A program made the translations under genes and the position numbers. A DNA stretch of 36,054 nt from an uncultured Verrucomicrobiales bacterium (GTDB taxonomy: Bacteria; Verrucomicrobiota; Verrucomicrobiia; Verrucomicrobiales; Akkermansiaceae), in contig CAKZMG010000344.1 of NCBI GenBank assembly GCA_937128235.1, forward strand, positions 1 to 36,054, given 5' to 3'. The notes beneath the pieces were generated by a model. The model had not been told where the DNA came from and did not search any database. It saw only the letters and a list, made by a program, of their open reading frames with translations. Position 1 is the stretch's first letter; each line of letters opens with the position of its first letter. Below are positions 25,345-33,431 of the stretch, in pieces.

Positions 25345-26141
25345 GATGAAGATGATTTGAAATTTGTAATTTGAGATTGAAAATTGTCAGCAGTTTGCGT
25401 CAGCGCGATGTTATCAATTTCGTTCACTACCGAGCCGATGATGCCGACTGCGGGCGAGCTAAAGTTAGTAGATTCTGCGATGTCTGCAATAGTGGATAGT
25501 GTTCCGCGGATAGTTTTTTGCTCAGGCATCGTCGCCCAGCGCACCATGGCGATGGGGGTGTCTGGACTCGCACCATTAGAGGTAAGTTTTTCTGTGATCT
25601 TGCGGAGTGATGACACGCCCATGAGAAATACCTTCGTCCCAGGAGCAGTCGCGAGTTGTTGGTAGTTCAGCGCGGTTTCTCCTGTCTGATCCTTGTTGCA
25701 CTCATGCCCAGAGAAAATAGTGAGCTGTGCACCGTGATTCCGATGGGTGAGGGGGATGCCCGCCGCGACCGGTCCTGCCAGTGCTGAGGAAATTCCCGGG
25801 ATGATTTCAAAATTTAGCCCATGCTTAGCCAGCTCAGCAGCCTCTTCACCAGCCCTGCCAAAGATCATCGGGTCACCACCCTTGAGCCTAACAACAGTCT
25901 TACCAGCCTTGGTGTGCTTCACTAAAACTTGGTTGATGTCTTCCTGCTTCATCGTATGGCATTTCGCGCGCTTGCCTACATCTATCATCTCGCAGTCATC
26001 CTTCACATAGGTAAGGATTTCAGGATTCACCAGAGCATCATACACCAGCACATCCGCCTGTAAAATACAGCGGTGCGCTTTGAGCGTGAGCAGTTCTGGG
26101 TCACCAGGTCCTGCTCCTGTTAGATAGCAAATGCCTTCCAT
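25329..26141 (-). CDS. cobA: Uroporphyrinogen-III C-methyltransferase
   Basis: A 270-residue SAM-dependent enzyme making precorrin-2, the precursor of the siroheme needed by CysI. Motifs: YLTGAGPGDPELLTLKA, VRLKGGDPMIFGRAGEEAAEL, IPGISSALAGPVAAGIPLTHR. The oxidase/ferrochelatase half of E. coli CysG is absent and must be supplied elsewhere. After the expected family end (SVVNEIDNIALTQ) the frame runs through the AT-rich repeat and adds about 20 odd residues (TADNFQSQITNFKSSSSCLHP), overlapping the start of cysJ. This tail looks like a read-through of inserted repeat DNA. Confidence 0.93.
   Translation of the reverse strand: MEGICYLTGAGPGDPELLTLKAHRCILQADVLVYDALVNPEILTYVKDDCEMIDVGKRAKCHTMKQEDINQVLVKHTKAGKTVVRLKGGDPMIFGRAGEEAAELAKHGLNFEIIPGISSALAGPVAAGIPLTHRNHGAQLTIFSGHECNKDQTGETALNYQQLATAPGTKVFLMGVSSLRKITEKLTSNGASPDTPIAMVRWATMPEQKTIRGTLSTIADIAESTNFSSPAVGIIGSVVNEIDNIALTQTADNFQSQITNFKSSSSCLHP
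25350..25386. repeat. AT-rich repeat copy A, upstream of cysJ and inside the 3' end of cobA
   Basis: On the minus strand it reads CAATCTCAAATTACAAATTTCAAAT and ends a few bases before the cysJ ATG. It matches copy B upstream of cysN over nearly its full length, with a short insertion in copy B. It encodes the NFQSQITNFKSS tail of CobA. Confidence 0.7.
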
Positions 26142-26153
26142 GAGTTTTTTCTG

Positions 26154-27419
26154 TTAGACGATCATTCCCGCAGCGATCGTTTCATTGGTCTGCGGGTCGA
26201 TGAGGATAAATGAACCAGTGGTGCGGTTCTTGCGGTAGCTATCGTAGATGATAGGTGCCGAGGTGCGGAGAGTGATTTTTCCGATGTCATTCAGCTTGAA
26301 ATCCTTATCATCTTCCACCTTATGAAGGGTGTTGATGTTGACTTTGTATTTCACTTCTTTGACCACTGCGCGAGCTTCATTAGAGGTGTGGCGGATGATG
26401 TACTTGGCTCTATTCGCCAGCTTGCTGCTCTCAGAGAACCAGCAGATCATCGCCTCGATGTCTTGCCCTACTTTCGGTAGATTGTTGGCTTTTGAGATGA
26501 GGTTGCCCCGTGAAATATCGATTTCATCTTCCGTAGTCATCGTGACCGAAAGCGGGCTGAATGCCTTTTCGATTTCTTCTTCAGCAGCGTAAATTTTCTT
26601 AATCTTAGTAGTGAAACCAGATGGGTGGACGATGATTTCATCGCCAGGCTTAAAGACTCCACCAGCGATTCTACCAGCGAATCCACGGAAGTCATGAAAT
26701 TCATCTGACTGCGGGCGGATCACCCACTGCACAGGGAAACGAGCTTCCACATGGTTCTCCTGGTTGCCCACATAGACAGTTTCCAGATGGTAGAGAAGTG
26801 TGACTCCTTTATACCAATCCATGTTTTCTGAAGTGTCCACCACATTGTCACCCTTGAGCGCGCTGATGGGGATGAAGCTCACGTCCACCACGTTCTCAAG
26901 ACGGGATGCAAACTGCTTAAAATCTGCTACCACCTTGTTGTAAGCTTGCTCAGAATAGTCAACGAGATCCATCTTGTTCACACAGATCACGATGTGCTGA
27001 ATGCGGAGAAGACTAGCGATAAATGCATGACGCATCGTCTGCTCGATCACCCCATGACGCGCATCTACTAGGATGATAGCGAGGTTCGCAGTGGAGGCAC
27101 CCGTGACCATATTTCTGGTGTATTGGATGTGCCCAGGGGTGTCTGAGATGATAAATTTCCGCTTAGGGGTAGCGAAGTATCTGTAGGCGACATCGATGGT
27201 GATGCCCTGCTCACGCTCTGCCTTGAGTCCATCTGTTAGAAGTGCGAGGTTGACGTTTTCATCACCGCGTTTTGCAGAAGATTGCTCCACAGCTTCCATC
27301 TGGTCATCGAAGGTGTTCTTAGAGTCGTAGAGGAGTCTGCCGATGAGTGTGGACTTGCCGTCATCCACGCTTCCAGCAGTGGTGAGGCGGAGGAGATCCA
27401 TGTCTAGGTAGTTATTCAT
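26154..27419 (-). CDS. cysN: Sulfate adenylyltransferase subunit 1 (GTPase)
   Basis: A 421-residue EF-Tu-like GTPase that drives APS synthesis by CysD. G1 (AGSVDDGKSTLIGRLL), G2/switch (EREQGITIDVAYRYF), G3 (DTPGHIQYTRNM) and G4 (NKMD) are intact, followed by beta-barrel domains 2 and 3. It is somewhat shorter than E. coli CysN (about 475) and is not fused to CysC. The stop codon lies within a copy of the TCTAACAGA-type 9-mer, and cobA starts 12 bases later. The ATG abuts repeat copy B. Confidence 0.95.
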   Translation of the reverse strand: MNNYLDMDLLRLTTAGSVDDGKSTLIGRLLYDSKNTFDDQMEAVEQSSAKRGDENVNLALLTDGLKAEREQGITIDVAYRYFATPKRKFIISDTPGHIQYTRNMVTGASTANLAIILVDARHGVIEQTMRHAFIASLLRIQHIVICVNKMDLVDYSEQAYNKVVADFKQFASRLENVVDVSFIPISALKGDNVVDTSENMDWYKGVTLLYHLETVYVGNQENHVEARFPVQWVIRPQSDEFHDFRGFAGRIAGGVFKPGDEIIVHPSGFTTKIKKIYAAEEEIEKAFSPLSVTMTTEDEIDISRGNLISKANNLPKVGQDIEAMICWFSESSKLANRAKYIIRHTSNEARAVVKEVKYKVNINTLHKVEDDKDFKLNDIGKITLRTSAPIIYDSYRKNRTTGSFILIDPQTNETIAAGMIV

Positions 27420-27452
27420 TTGAAATTTGTGATTTAAGATTTGAGATTGTTT
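27418..27452. repeat. AT-rich repeat copy B, directly before cysN
   Basis: Minus strand: CAATCTCAAATCTTAAATCACAAATTTCAA followed immediately by the cysN ATG. It is nearly the same as copy A in front of cysJ. It occupies the whole region where a ribosome-binding site would be expected. Confidence 0.7.
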
Positions 27453-27455
27453 CGC

Positions 27456-28361
27456 TTAAAAATACCCTTCCTTTTTGCGATCTTCCATGGAGGTTTCAGA
27501 GCGTTTGTCGTCTGCTCGGTTGCCGCGCTCAGTTTCTCTGGCAGCAGCCACTTCCTCGATGATTGCATCTAAATTATTAGCATCCGAAAGCACAGCACCC
27601 GTGATGGTGGCGTCTCCCATGGTGCGGAATCTTGTCATGAGTGTCTGCACCGTTTCGCCTTCGCGTGGCTGCACGAGCTCGTTTACTTCGAGATAAGTTC
27701 CGCCTCTCTCCACTACCTCTCGCTCACGTGCGAAATAGAGTGATGGGAGCTCGATTTCTTCCGCTTTGATGTATTGCCAAATGTCCATTTCTGTCCAGTT
27801 AGAGATAGGGAAGAATCTGAAGTGCTCACCGTGTTGTTTTCTGCCGTTGAAAATGTTCCAGAGCTCGGGGCGTTGGTTCTGAGGCTGCCATTCACCGAAG
27901 TCATTTCTGTGTGAAAAGAAGCGTTCCTTAGCGCGAGCCTTCTCCTCATCACGGCGACCACCACCACCCGCAGCATCGAATCCGTGTTCCTCGATGGTAT
28001 CTAACAGAGTCACCGTTTGGAGCGCGTTTCTGCTGGCGTTAAGACCAGATTCTTCTTTCACCGTACCGTCATCGATAGACTTCTGCACGCTACCAACGAC
28101 CAGCTTAGCCTTATATTGCTCCACAAATGCATCACGGAAAGTGAGGCACTCCGCGAAGTTGTGACCCGTGTCGATGTGCACCAGCGGAAACGGAATCCTC
28201 GCTGGGTAAAATGCCTTGTAGGCAAGATACGCCATCACGATAGAATCCTTACCTCCAGAGAAAAGGAGAGCGGGGGTATCAAACTGTGCCGCAGCTTCTC
28301 TAAGGACGAAGATCGCCTCCGACTCTAGCTGCTTGAGGTGTGTTAAATTATAATTTTCCAT
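27456..28361 (-). CDS. cysD: Sulfate adenylyltransferase subunit 2
   Basis: A 301-residue ATP-PP-type enzyme forming APS from ATP and sulfate with CysN. The PP-loop LFSGGKDSIVMAYLA (about 33-47), HIDTGHNF, GGRRDEEKARAKER, LWNIFNGR and the end ...RKKEGYF are the CysD signature. Length matches the family. Its start overlaps the end of cysC by 14 bases, showing translational coupling, and cysN follows after 36 bases. Confidence 0.97.
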   Translation of the reverse strand: MENYNLTHLKQLESEAIFVLREAAAQFDTPALLFSGGKDSIVMAYLAYKAFYPARIPFPLVHIDTGHNFAECLTFRDAFVEQYKAKLVVGSVQKSIDDGTVKEESGLNASRNALQTVTLLDTIEEHGFDAAGGGGRRDEEKARAKERFFSHRNDFGEWQPQNQRPELWNIFNGRKQHGEHFRFFPISNWTEMDIWQYIKAEEIELPSLYFAREREVVERGGTYLEVNELVQPREGETVQTLMTRFRTMGDATITGAVLSDANNLDAIIEEVAAARETERGNRADDKRSETSMEDRKKEGYF

Positions 28362-28953
28362 GGTCTGTGCTTCTATAAAATTCGATTAGTTTCTGGAGGG
28401 ATTCAGCTTCTGTTAGAGCATCAGTATCGATCACTAGATCTGGGCTTACTGGCTCTTGGAAACTAGATCCTGCTCCGGTGAAATTCTTGATTTCCCCCTT
28501 CGCTTGCTTTGCATAGAGCCCCTTTACGTCACGTTGCTGACAGGTCTCGAAGTCTGCTTTAATGAAAATTTCCCGGTAACTCTCACCGATGATCTCGCGA
28601 GCCTGTGCTCTATTCTCTTCTTGGGGAGTGATGAGTGAGAGGATGACGATGGCACCATTACTGCTGAGAATTTTCGCGACCTCAGCAGTGCGGCGGATGT
28701 TCTCATGTCTATCTTCATCGCTGAAGCCGAGATCACCATTGAGACCGCTGCGGAGATTATCGCCATCGAGGATGACCGCATATTTTCCCTCATCGTGGAG
28801 AGCGCGTTCGAGAGCATTTGCCATCGTGGATTTCCCAGACCCAGAGAGACCACACAGCCACAGCACCACGCCTCGCTGACCGAGTAGTGATTGCTTGTCT
28901 TCTCTACCTAGTTGGCGAGAAAATTCTGGGTGAATGTTGTCTTGTGAAGTCAT
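28348..28953 (-). CDS. cysC: Adenylyl-sulfate kinase
   Basis: A 201-residue kinase turning APS into PAPS. P-loop GLSGSGKSTMANALE (near 34), DGDNLRSGLNGDLGFSDEDRHENIRR and a C-terminal TGAGSSFQEPVSPDLVIDTD are intact. It is the first gene of the seven-gene minus-strand operon; the promoter must lie in the 128-base gap shared with rpe. A dedicated APS kinase agrees with the PAPS-type reductase at the far end of the operon. Confidence 0.96.
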   Translation of the reverse strand: MTSQDNIHPEFSRQLGREDKQSLLGQRGVVLWLCGLSGSGKSTMANALERALHDEGKYAVILDGDNLRSGLNGDLGFSDEDRHENIRRTAEVAKILSSNGAIVILSLITPQEENRAQAREIIGESYREIFIKADFETCQQRDVKGLYAKQAKGEIKNFTGAGSSFQEPVSPDLVIDTDALTEAESLQKLIEFYRSTDHGKL

Positions 28954-29081
28954 AGCTATTTACTTGAATGGAAATACTCTCTTGTAAGAAAGTAGTCCGC
29001 AACTAGTCGCTTTGTCATTTGTGTCATACAGAGAGCATGAAATGACTTGGCGGCTCATGGCATATTGTTTACACCTAAGCC
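28954..29081. promoter_or_regulatory. Divergent promoter region of the cys operon and rpe
   Basis: The 128-base AT-rich gap must carry the start signals for both the seven-gene sulfate operon (leftward) and rpe (rightward). No textbook -35/-10 pair, T-box or SAM riboswitch could be recognised by eye. Confidence 0.45.
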
Positions 29082-29750
29082 ATGAAAAAATGGCAACACA
29101 CAGATAAAATAATCGCTCCTTCCTTACTCGCAGCTGACTGGGGTAAGGTGACTTCCGAGGTCTCACGCGCTATCCAGGCGGGGGCAGACTGGATGCATCT
29201 AGATGTCATGGACGGCAATTTCGTAGATAACATTTCCTTCGGACCAGACATGATCAATGCGGTGAGTGAGAGCAATGACATTTTCCTCGATGTCCACCTC
29301 ATGATCGCTAAGCCAGATCATTACATTGATAGGTTCGTCAAAGCTGGCTCAGATCTCATCACCGTCCACATAGAAGCAGAGCACGATGTCAGCAAGACAC
29401 TCAAAGCCATCCGCGATGCAGGCTGCAAGGCTGGTCTAGCGCTAAATCCCGCCACCCCGATGGAAGACGTTTTACCCTACCTAGACCAGATAGACCTCCT
29501 CCTCTGCATGACCGTGGTTCCTGGGTTCGGTGGGCAGTCCTTCATGAAAGAGGTGATGCCAAAGGTCGAACAAGCCGCCACTCTACGAGACCTCCGAGGG
29601 CTAAATTACCACATAGAAGTGGACGGAGGCATAGGCATAGAAACCGCCGCCATAGCATCCGCAGCAGGCGCAAACGTCCTAGTAGCCGGCTCCTCCACCT
29701 TCAAAGCCCCAGATATGAGTGAGGCAGTCAGCCAGATCCGCGAGGCTTAA
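29082..29750 (+). CDS. rpe: Ribulose-phosphate 3-epimerase
   Basis: A 222-residue TIM-barrel enzyme of the pentose phosphate pathway interconverting ribulose-5-phosphate and xylulose-5-phosphate. Motifs: APSLLAADWGKV, MHLDVMDGNFVDNISFGPDMI (metal-binding His and catalytic Asp), DVHLMIAKPDHYI, VHIEAEHD, MTVVPGFGGQSF and IEVDGGI. Length and start fit the family. It is transcribed away from the cys operon. Confidence 0.97.
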   Translation: MKKWQHTDKIIAPSLLAADWGKVTSEVSRAIQAGADWMHLDVMDGNFVDNISFGPDMINAVSESNDIFLDVHLMIAKPDHYIDRFVKAGSDLITVHIEAEHDVSKTLKAIRDAGCKAGLALNPATPMEDVLPYLDQIDLLLCMTVVPGFGGQSFMKEVMPKVEQAATLRDLRGLNYHIEVDGGIGIETAAIASAAGANVLVAGSSTFKAPDMSEAVSQIREA

Positions 29751-29856
29751 GTCAATGTAGTTAATGTGGCAGATGCTTCCAGCTTCTGCATGAATTCAAA
29801 TGGATCTTTAAAAATAGCCAGTTGATTTTTGTTCTGAATTGTCATAGAGTTATTTA

Positions 29857-30069
29857 ATGCAAACACTTAGCCAAATAGAAGATCATGCGATGACTTTACC
29901 TGATGAGCAACGGGCTAAATTAGCCCTCCATCTGTTAGAATCTCTTCCATCTGTTCTTCATGAAGAAGATGAAGGTCTTGCTGAAGCTATGCGCAGAGAT
30001 GCAGAGCTTGAGGCTGATCCCTCATCAGGTATGACTATGGAGCAGTTTAAAAAAGCAGTAGGTAGATAA
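29857..30069 (+). CDS. Antitoxin-like addiction-module component
   Basis: A 70-residue acidic protein with the pattern of the 'putative addiction module component' family (LPDEQRAKLALHLLESLP..., then a flexible acidic segment, then MTMEQFKKAVGR). It precedes a ParE/RelE-like toxin and overlaps its start by one base (TAATG), the usual antitoxin-first, coupled layout. It would bind and neutralise the toxin and probably repress the pair. Confidence 0.85.
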   Translation: MQTLSQIEDHAMTLPDEQRAKLALHLLESLPSVLHEEDEGLAEAMRRDAELEADPSSGMTMEQFKKAVGR

Positions 30070-30368
30070 TGGACGAATACGTCATTTTTCATCGCTTAGT
30101 TCAGCGTGATGTTACTGGTATTTTAGGGTATTACACTGAGGAAGCAGGCGAACATTTAGCTGATAGATTTTACTCAGCTTTTATGAACACCGTTGAGCAT
30201 GCTTTGAAATCACCAAGGCATTTTCCACCTCTAAACGAGTTTATCAGACGAGCAAATATTCGAGATTTTCCCTATCATTTTCTTTACAGAGAGACTCCCT
30301 ACGGGATTAGGTTGCTAGTGCTTCGTCATCATAAGCGACACCCTAGCTATGGAATGAGAAGGAAGTAA
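30069..30368 (+). CDS. ParE/RelE-superfamily toxin
   Basis: A 99-residue basic protein with the ParE-type plan: an N-terminal helical pair (HRLVQRDVTGILGYYTEEAGEHLADRFYSAFMNTV), RHFPPLNE, then IRDFPYHFLYRETPYGIRLLVLRHHKRHP, the characteristic C-terminal beta sheet with 'VLRHHKRHP'. It is coupled to the antitoxin by a one-base overlap. Gyrase poisoning (ParE) or mRNA cleavage (RelE) cannot be separated from sequence alone, though the fit to ParE is closer. Confidence 0.87.
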   Translation: MDEYVIFHRLVQRDVTGILGYYTEEAGEHLADRFYSAFMNTVEHALKSPRHFPPLNEFIRRANIRDFPYHFLYRETPYGIRLLVLRHHKRHPSYGMRRK

Positions 30369-30381
30369 GATAATAAAAAAA

Positions 30382-31041
30382 ATGTGCCGTTACGCAAATC
30401 AAGAGATGAAAAAGTCACGTAAACTAATCCTTCTAGGTGGGATGACTCCAGGAGGGAGGATTTACAGACGTTTAACGCCTCTTATTTCCAATTACGAATT
30501 TATTGAGTGGGTCAATCCTGGAGATGACCAGACAGTTCAAGAATATGCTTATCGAATCAAGAAACTTATCAAAGATCCTCAGGACTGTGATGTTCTAGGA
30601 GTCTCCTTTGGAGGTATTGTGGCACAAGAGTTGGCTCGTATCATAGAAGCAGAAAGGTGTTACATAGTGTCTTCTCTCTGCTGTTATGAAGAACTCAATC
30701 TTGCTCATAAAACTATGTCAAAGGTTCCGCCAGTTCTACTGAATCAGTTACTAGCGAGTTCTGTGAAGATGTTTTCTACTTTACAGGCGACAAATGTGTC
30801 AAAGGTTACATCACGGCTAAAAAAATTAGTTGGTGATGAAGGTGGTTGGTATCGCTGGGCTGCTTTGGCGGTAGCAAAATGGAAGCCAAGTAAGGACGTA
30901 GGAAGTGATGTTACTTTTATTCGTATTCATGGAGACTCGGATTCTACATTTAAAAGAGGTCATATATTTTCAGATTATGTGATAGAGGGCGCGACACACG
31001 TTCTTGCATTAACACACGCTAAGGAGCTGGCTCAATTATAA
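30382..31041 (+). CDS. Alpha/beta-hydrolase-fold protein
   Basis: A 219-residue protein with an N-terminal strand and oxyanion-type Gly pair (LILLGGMTPGG), a nucleophile elbow G-x-S-x-G (GVSFGG, near 74-79), an Asp-containing strand (IRIHGDSDSTF) and a late His (GATHVLALTHAKEL), the usual order of Ser-Asp-His in this fold. The substrate is unknown. The track start gives eight residues before MKKSRKLILL; the Met at 30406 is an equally possible start. It follows the toxin by 13 bases on the same strand, so it may be a passenger of the toxin-antitoxin transcript. Confidence 0.72.
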   Translation: MCRYANQEMKKSRKLILLGGMTPGGRIYRRLTPLISNYEFIEWVNPGDDQTVQEYAYRIKKLIKDPQDCDVLGVSFGGIVAQELARIIEAERCYIVSSLCCYEELNLAHKTMSKVPPVLLNQLLASSVKMFSTLQATNVSKVTSRLKKLVGDEGGWYRWAALAVAKWKPSKDVGSDVTFIRIHGDSDSTFKRGHIFSDYVIEGATHVLALTHAKELAQL

Positions 31042-31057
31042 TCTCTATACAGATAAC

Positions 31058-31588
31058 ATGATCACCTCAAAACATTGGATGAGAAAGTGCCCAATCTGTA
31101 GTAGTGAGGTATGGTCTGTGCAGTCGCGGGCTCACTGTTCTTCATGCGGCACAATATTCTATGCCGATGAGTCAGGAGAAGTAATTCCTAACAGCTATAG
31201 AGTTTATAAAGAAAGTCTAAAGTGGGGGAGACTCAAATCGGAAAGTTGCGCTCCGGAGGCAACTAGAAGTTGGGAGGTAGCAGAAAACAGTTATTCATCA
31301 GAGTATCTATTAATTGGGAATGATGTCACTGAGTTTGATCCCTTTTTTGAAGCTATTCAATCTAGGGTAAAAAATTTCGAGGTTTATTTAGCATCTGAAT
31401 GTGAAATATTAGCTCGGTTTATACCAGATATTGATCTTGATGATATAGAATACTGGTATGAGTTCTCGATAGAAGTAGGTTCATTGCGCACAGAGATTGT
31501 TATGATATTTCTGACAGCTATTGAGAATCACCCTGCGTTCGTTCATATAGGCAATGGATACTGTAAATATAGAAAAATCATTAACTGA
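31058..31588 (+). CDS. Zinc-ribbon protein of unknown function
   Basis: A 176-residue protein with one N-terminal zinc ribbon (CPICSSEVWSVQSRAHCSSCGTIFYAD, about 11-37; CxxC...CxxC) and an acidic remainder rich in Glu, Tyr and Phe. The rest matches no fold I recognise. It lies 16 bases after the hydrolase gene, probably in the same transcript. Base composition is AT-rich compared with the housekeeping genes, as in its neighbours, suggesting an accessory patch. Confidence 0.7.
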   Translation: MITSKHWMRKCPICSSEVWSVQSRAHCSSCGTIFYADESGEVIPNSYRVYKESLKWGRLKSESCAPEATRSWEVAENSYSSEYLLIGNDVTEFDPFFEAIQSRVKNFEVYLASECEILARFIPDIDLDDIEYWYEFSIEVGSLRTEIVMIFLTAIENHPAFVHIGNGYCKYRKIIN

Positions 31589-31624
31589 GGTCACTTGTAT
31601 GTCGAGTTTATTGATTTCTGTGGT

Positions 31625-32596
31625 TTAAATAGGTTTCGTCTGTTTTAGCTTCGTTTCGAGTATATCTAGTGTCTTCAGTTTCTCATCTCGGTGTGACCAT
31701 CCTGTTGATTCTTGTGCTCGACTACGTTGCTGTTCAATAGCTGTCAAAGCTAAATCACGCACATCAGGATCACAGATTGCTCGTAGTTTGAGATCAGCAA
31801 AAGCGAGTCCAATCGCTGCTTCATCACGGAGATCCTCATCCATTGTAACAAAGTCAACGTATCCCCATTGTCGAGCAAGCTGCTCAATAAATACCAGAGG
31901 CTTGCCGTCTTTGTGAAGCTTGATCCAATTCATATATTCTGAAAGGATGTCCGCCCCAGTATCATTGCCGTTAGGAGCAAAGTCGTTTGATCTTTCCCAG
32001 AAAAAAGGATTATCGAGGACGTTTCGAGCGTTAGGGTGGTAGTCTTCCCAATCGATTCCCAGCTTCTGCCATGGGGACATGGTGGCTCTTTGTGCTTTTG
32101 CCACTGCTTTCAATTCTTCGGAAAGTAATTGTAGTTCATCTTCAGAACTAGGGATGCGCTCTCGTGCAGTCTTACAATGCGTAAGGAAGCTACCGAGGTC
32201 AAAGTCATCGGATTTTTTTATACGTTTTTTAATGAGGGATAAAGCTGTGATAACTTCTTCTACCCCTGATACGAATAATGGCAAAGAAAGACGAGAGGAT
32301 GCTTTCCATTTGCTACTATCTAGAAGTTCGCTCGATACATCTATTACAAGCTTGCCACTAGACCTCCTGTAGACGATTTTTGGTAAATTCGATCGGAAGT
32401 TATCATGATCCTCATATAATGACTCCAGCGTCTTTCTTGGGAGACCTGCATTTGGAAAATGAAATGTCAATGTAATCTCCTTAATAGCATCACCAAAGTG
32501 TGGCGCGTCTTTAAGAAGGAAGTCACTAATTAGAGATAGCGTCGTATGACCTCCATAACAATTATAGGTTTTCGACATTATGTAGAATTTGATCAT
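31625..32596 (-). CDS. Unknown protein with YfeS-like C-terminal domain
   Basis: A 323-residue protein. The N-terminal ~170 residues match nothing recognised. The C-terminal part has WEDYHPNARNVLDNPFFWERSNDFAPNGNDTGADILSEYMNW followed by AIGLAFADLKLRAICDPDVRDLALTAIEQQ, a pattern I associate from memory with the YfeS-like family of uncharacterised proteins. The function of that family is not known to me. The Met at residue 7 is an alternative start. It converges on the zinc-ribbon gene. Not assigned a function. Confidence 0.7.
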   Translation of the reverse strand: MIKFYIMSKTYNCYGGHTTLSLISDFLLKDAPHFGDAIKEITLTFHFPNAGLPRKTLESLYEDHDNFRSNLPKIVYRRSSGKLVIDVSSELLDSSKWKASSRLSLPLFVSGVEEVITALSLIKKRIKKSDDFDLGSFLTHCKTARERIPSSEDELQLLSEELKAVAKAQRATMSPWQKLGIDWEDYHPNARNVLDNPFFWERSNDFAPNGNDTGADILSEYMNWIKLHKDGKPLVFIEQLARQWGYVDFVTMDEDLRDEAAIGLAFADLKLRAICDPDVRDLALTAIEQQRSRAQESTGWSHRDEKLKTLDILETKLKQTKPI

Positions 32597-32663
32597 TTCT
32601 TTGGATAATAGTTTGTCATTTTGATATAAATATTTTATTCCTCATTCTCTGTCAATGAGATCT

Positions 32664-33431
32664 TTATTTAGATACCTCTAACTCCCTAACAGATCCCCAG
32701 CTTTCCACTACTTGTCTTGGGGTGACGATGTCCATGACTCCGCCGCGGTGGGTGGAGTGGAGCTCGAAGCCAGCGTAGTTTAGTGCTGCGACAAGTAAGG
32801 TGCAGCAAGTGTATTCCTTTGATAGATCGTCTTTCGTTTGTGGCTTATGCTTGGCATTATGGATGCCGAACGCTCCGGAATAATCATAATCTTTATCAGC
32901 GGGATTGGTGACTGCCTGAGTGAACTCACTGAGTTTCTTTAGATTCACCGATGGCGGGCGATAGACGACCCAGTTTTTGTCATTGAGGTAGTTGAGATCA
33001 TCATCGATATTGGCGACTTGTTTCATGGCGAGCTGTAGGAGTTTTGGTTTATTTTTAGAATCAGGAACTACGAGAGCGAGGTGTCCGTAGCGGAATAAAT
33101 CATACGGGACTTTCTGGATGGTTCCTTTTTTCAAATACTTCCAGGCTTCCTTGTGACTCATGTAAAATGCGATGACGTCACCCTGTTGGATTTGAGATTT
33201 ATAGGTTGCGAGCTCGTGCTGGTTTTTCTCTACATGATAGGTGCAAATTTTCTCCATTTTCTGAACCTCAGAGGTAAGTTTTTTCTGAGCAGATCTTTTA
33301 GAAGGAGGCTTCTCCATCAGACCAAATGGGATTCTGCCATTGTGGATGGCTGAGGTATTACAGGATGATATGAGCGCGAGCGCGGCGGTGATGTAGATGC
33401 CGTATTTGATTATTTTCTTTGTGATTTTCAT
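32664..33431 (-). CDS. Lipoprotein resembling circularly permuted NlpC/P60 (YiiX-like) cysteine hydrolases
   Basis: A 255-residue lipoprotein with a lipobox (ALISSC, Cys near residue 24). The order of catalytic-type residues is reversed from standard NlpC/P60: GDVIAFY and the His (YGHLALVV) come first, and the Cys (EYTCCTLLVAAL) comes late, as in permuted papain-fold proteins of the YiiX type. Substrates of that family are amide or peptidoglycan-like bonds (family knowledge; the substrate here is unknown). It overlaps the stop of the HTTM-DCC gene by an ATGA, so it is translationally coupled, last gene of a four-gene operon. Confidence 0.8.
   Translation of the reverse strand: MKITKKIIKYGIYITAALALISSCNTSAIHNGRIPFGLMEKPPSKRSAQKKLTSEVQKMEKICTYHVEKNQHELATYKSQIQQGDVIAFYMSHKEAWKYLKKGTIQKVPYDLFRYGHLALVVPDSKNKPKLLQLAMKQVANIDDDLNYLNDKNWVVYRPPSVNLKKLSEFTQAVTNPADKDYDYSGAFGIHNAKHKPQTKDDLSKEYTCCTLLVAALNYAGFELHSTHRGGVMDIVTPRQVVESWGSVRELEVSK

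Noticed and set aside
28589-28879. 96-residue plus-strand ORF over cysC
   Set aside because: Shadow of cysC, whose protein has clear P-loop and family motifs.
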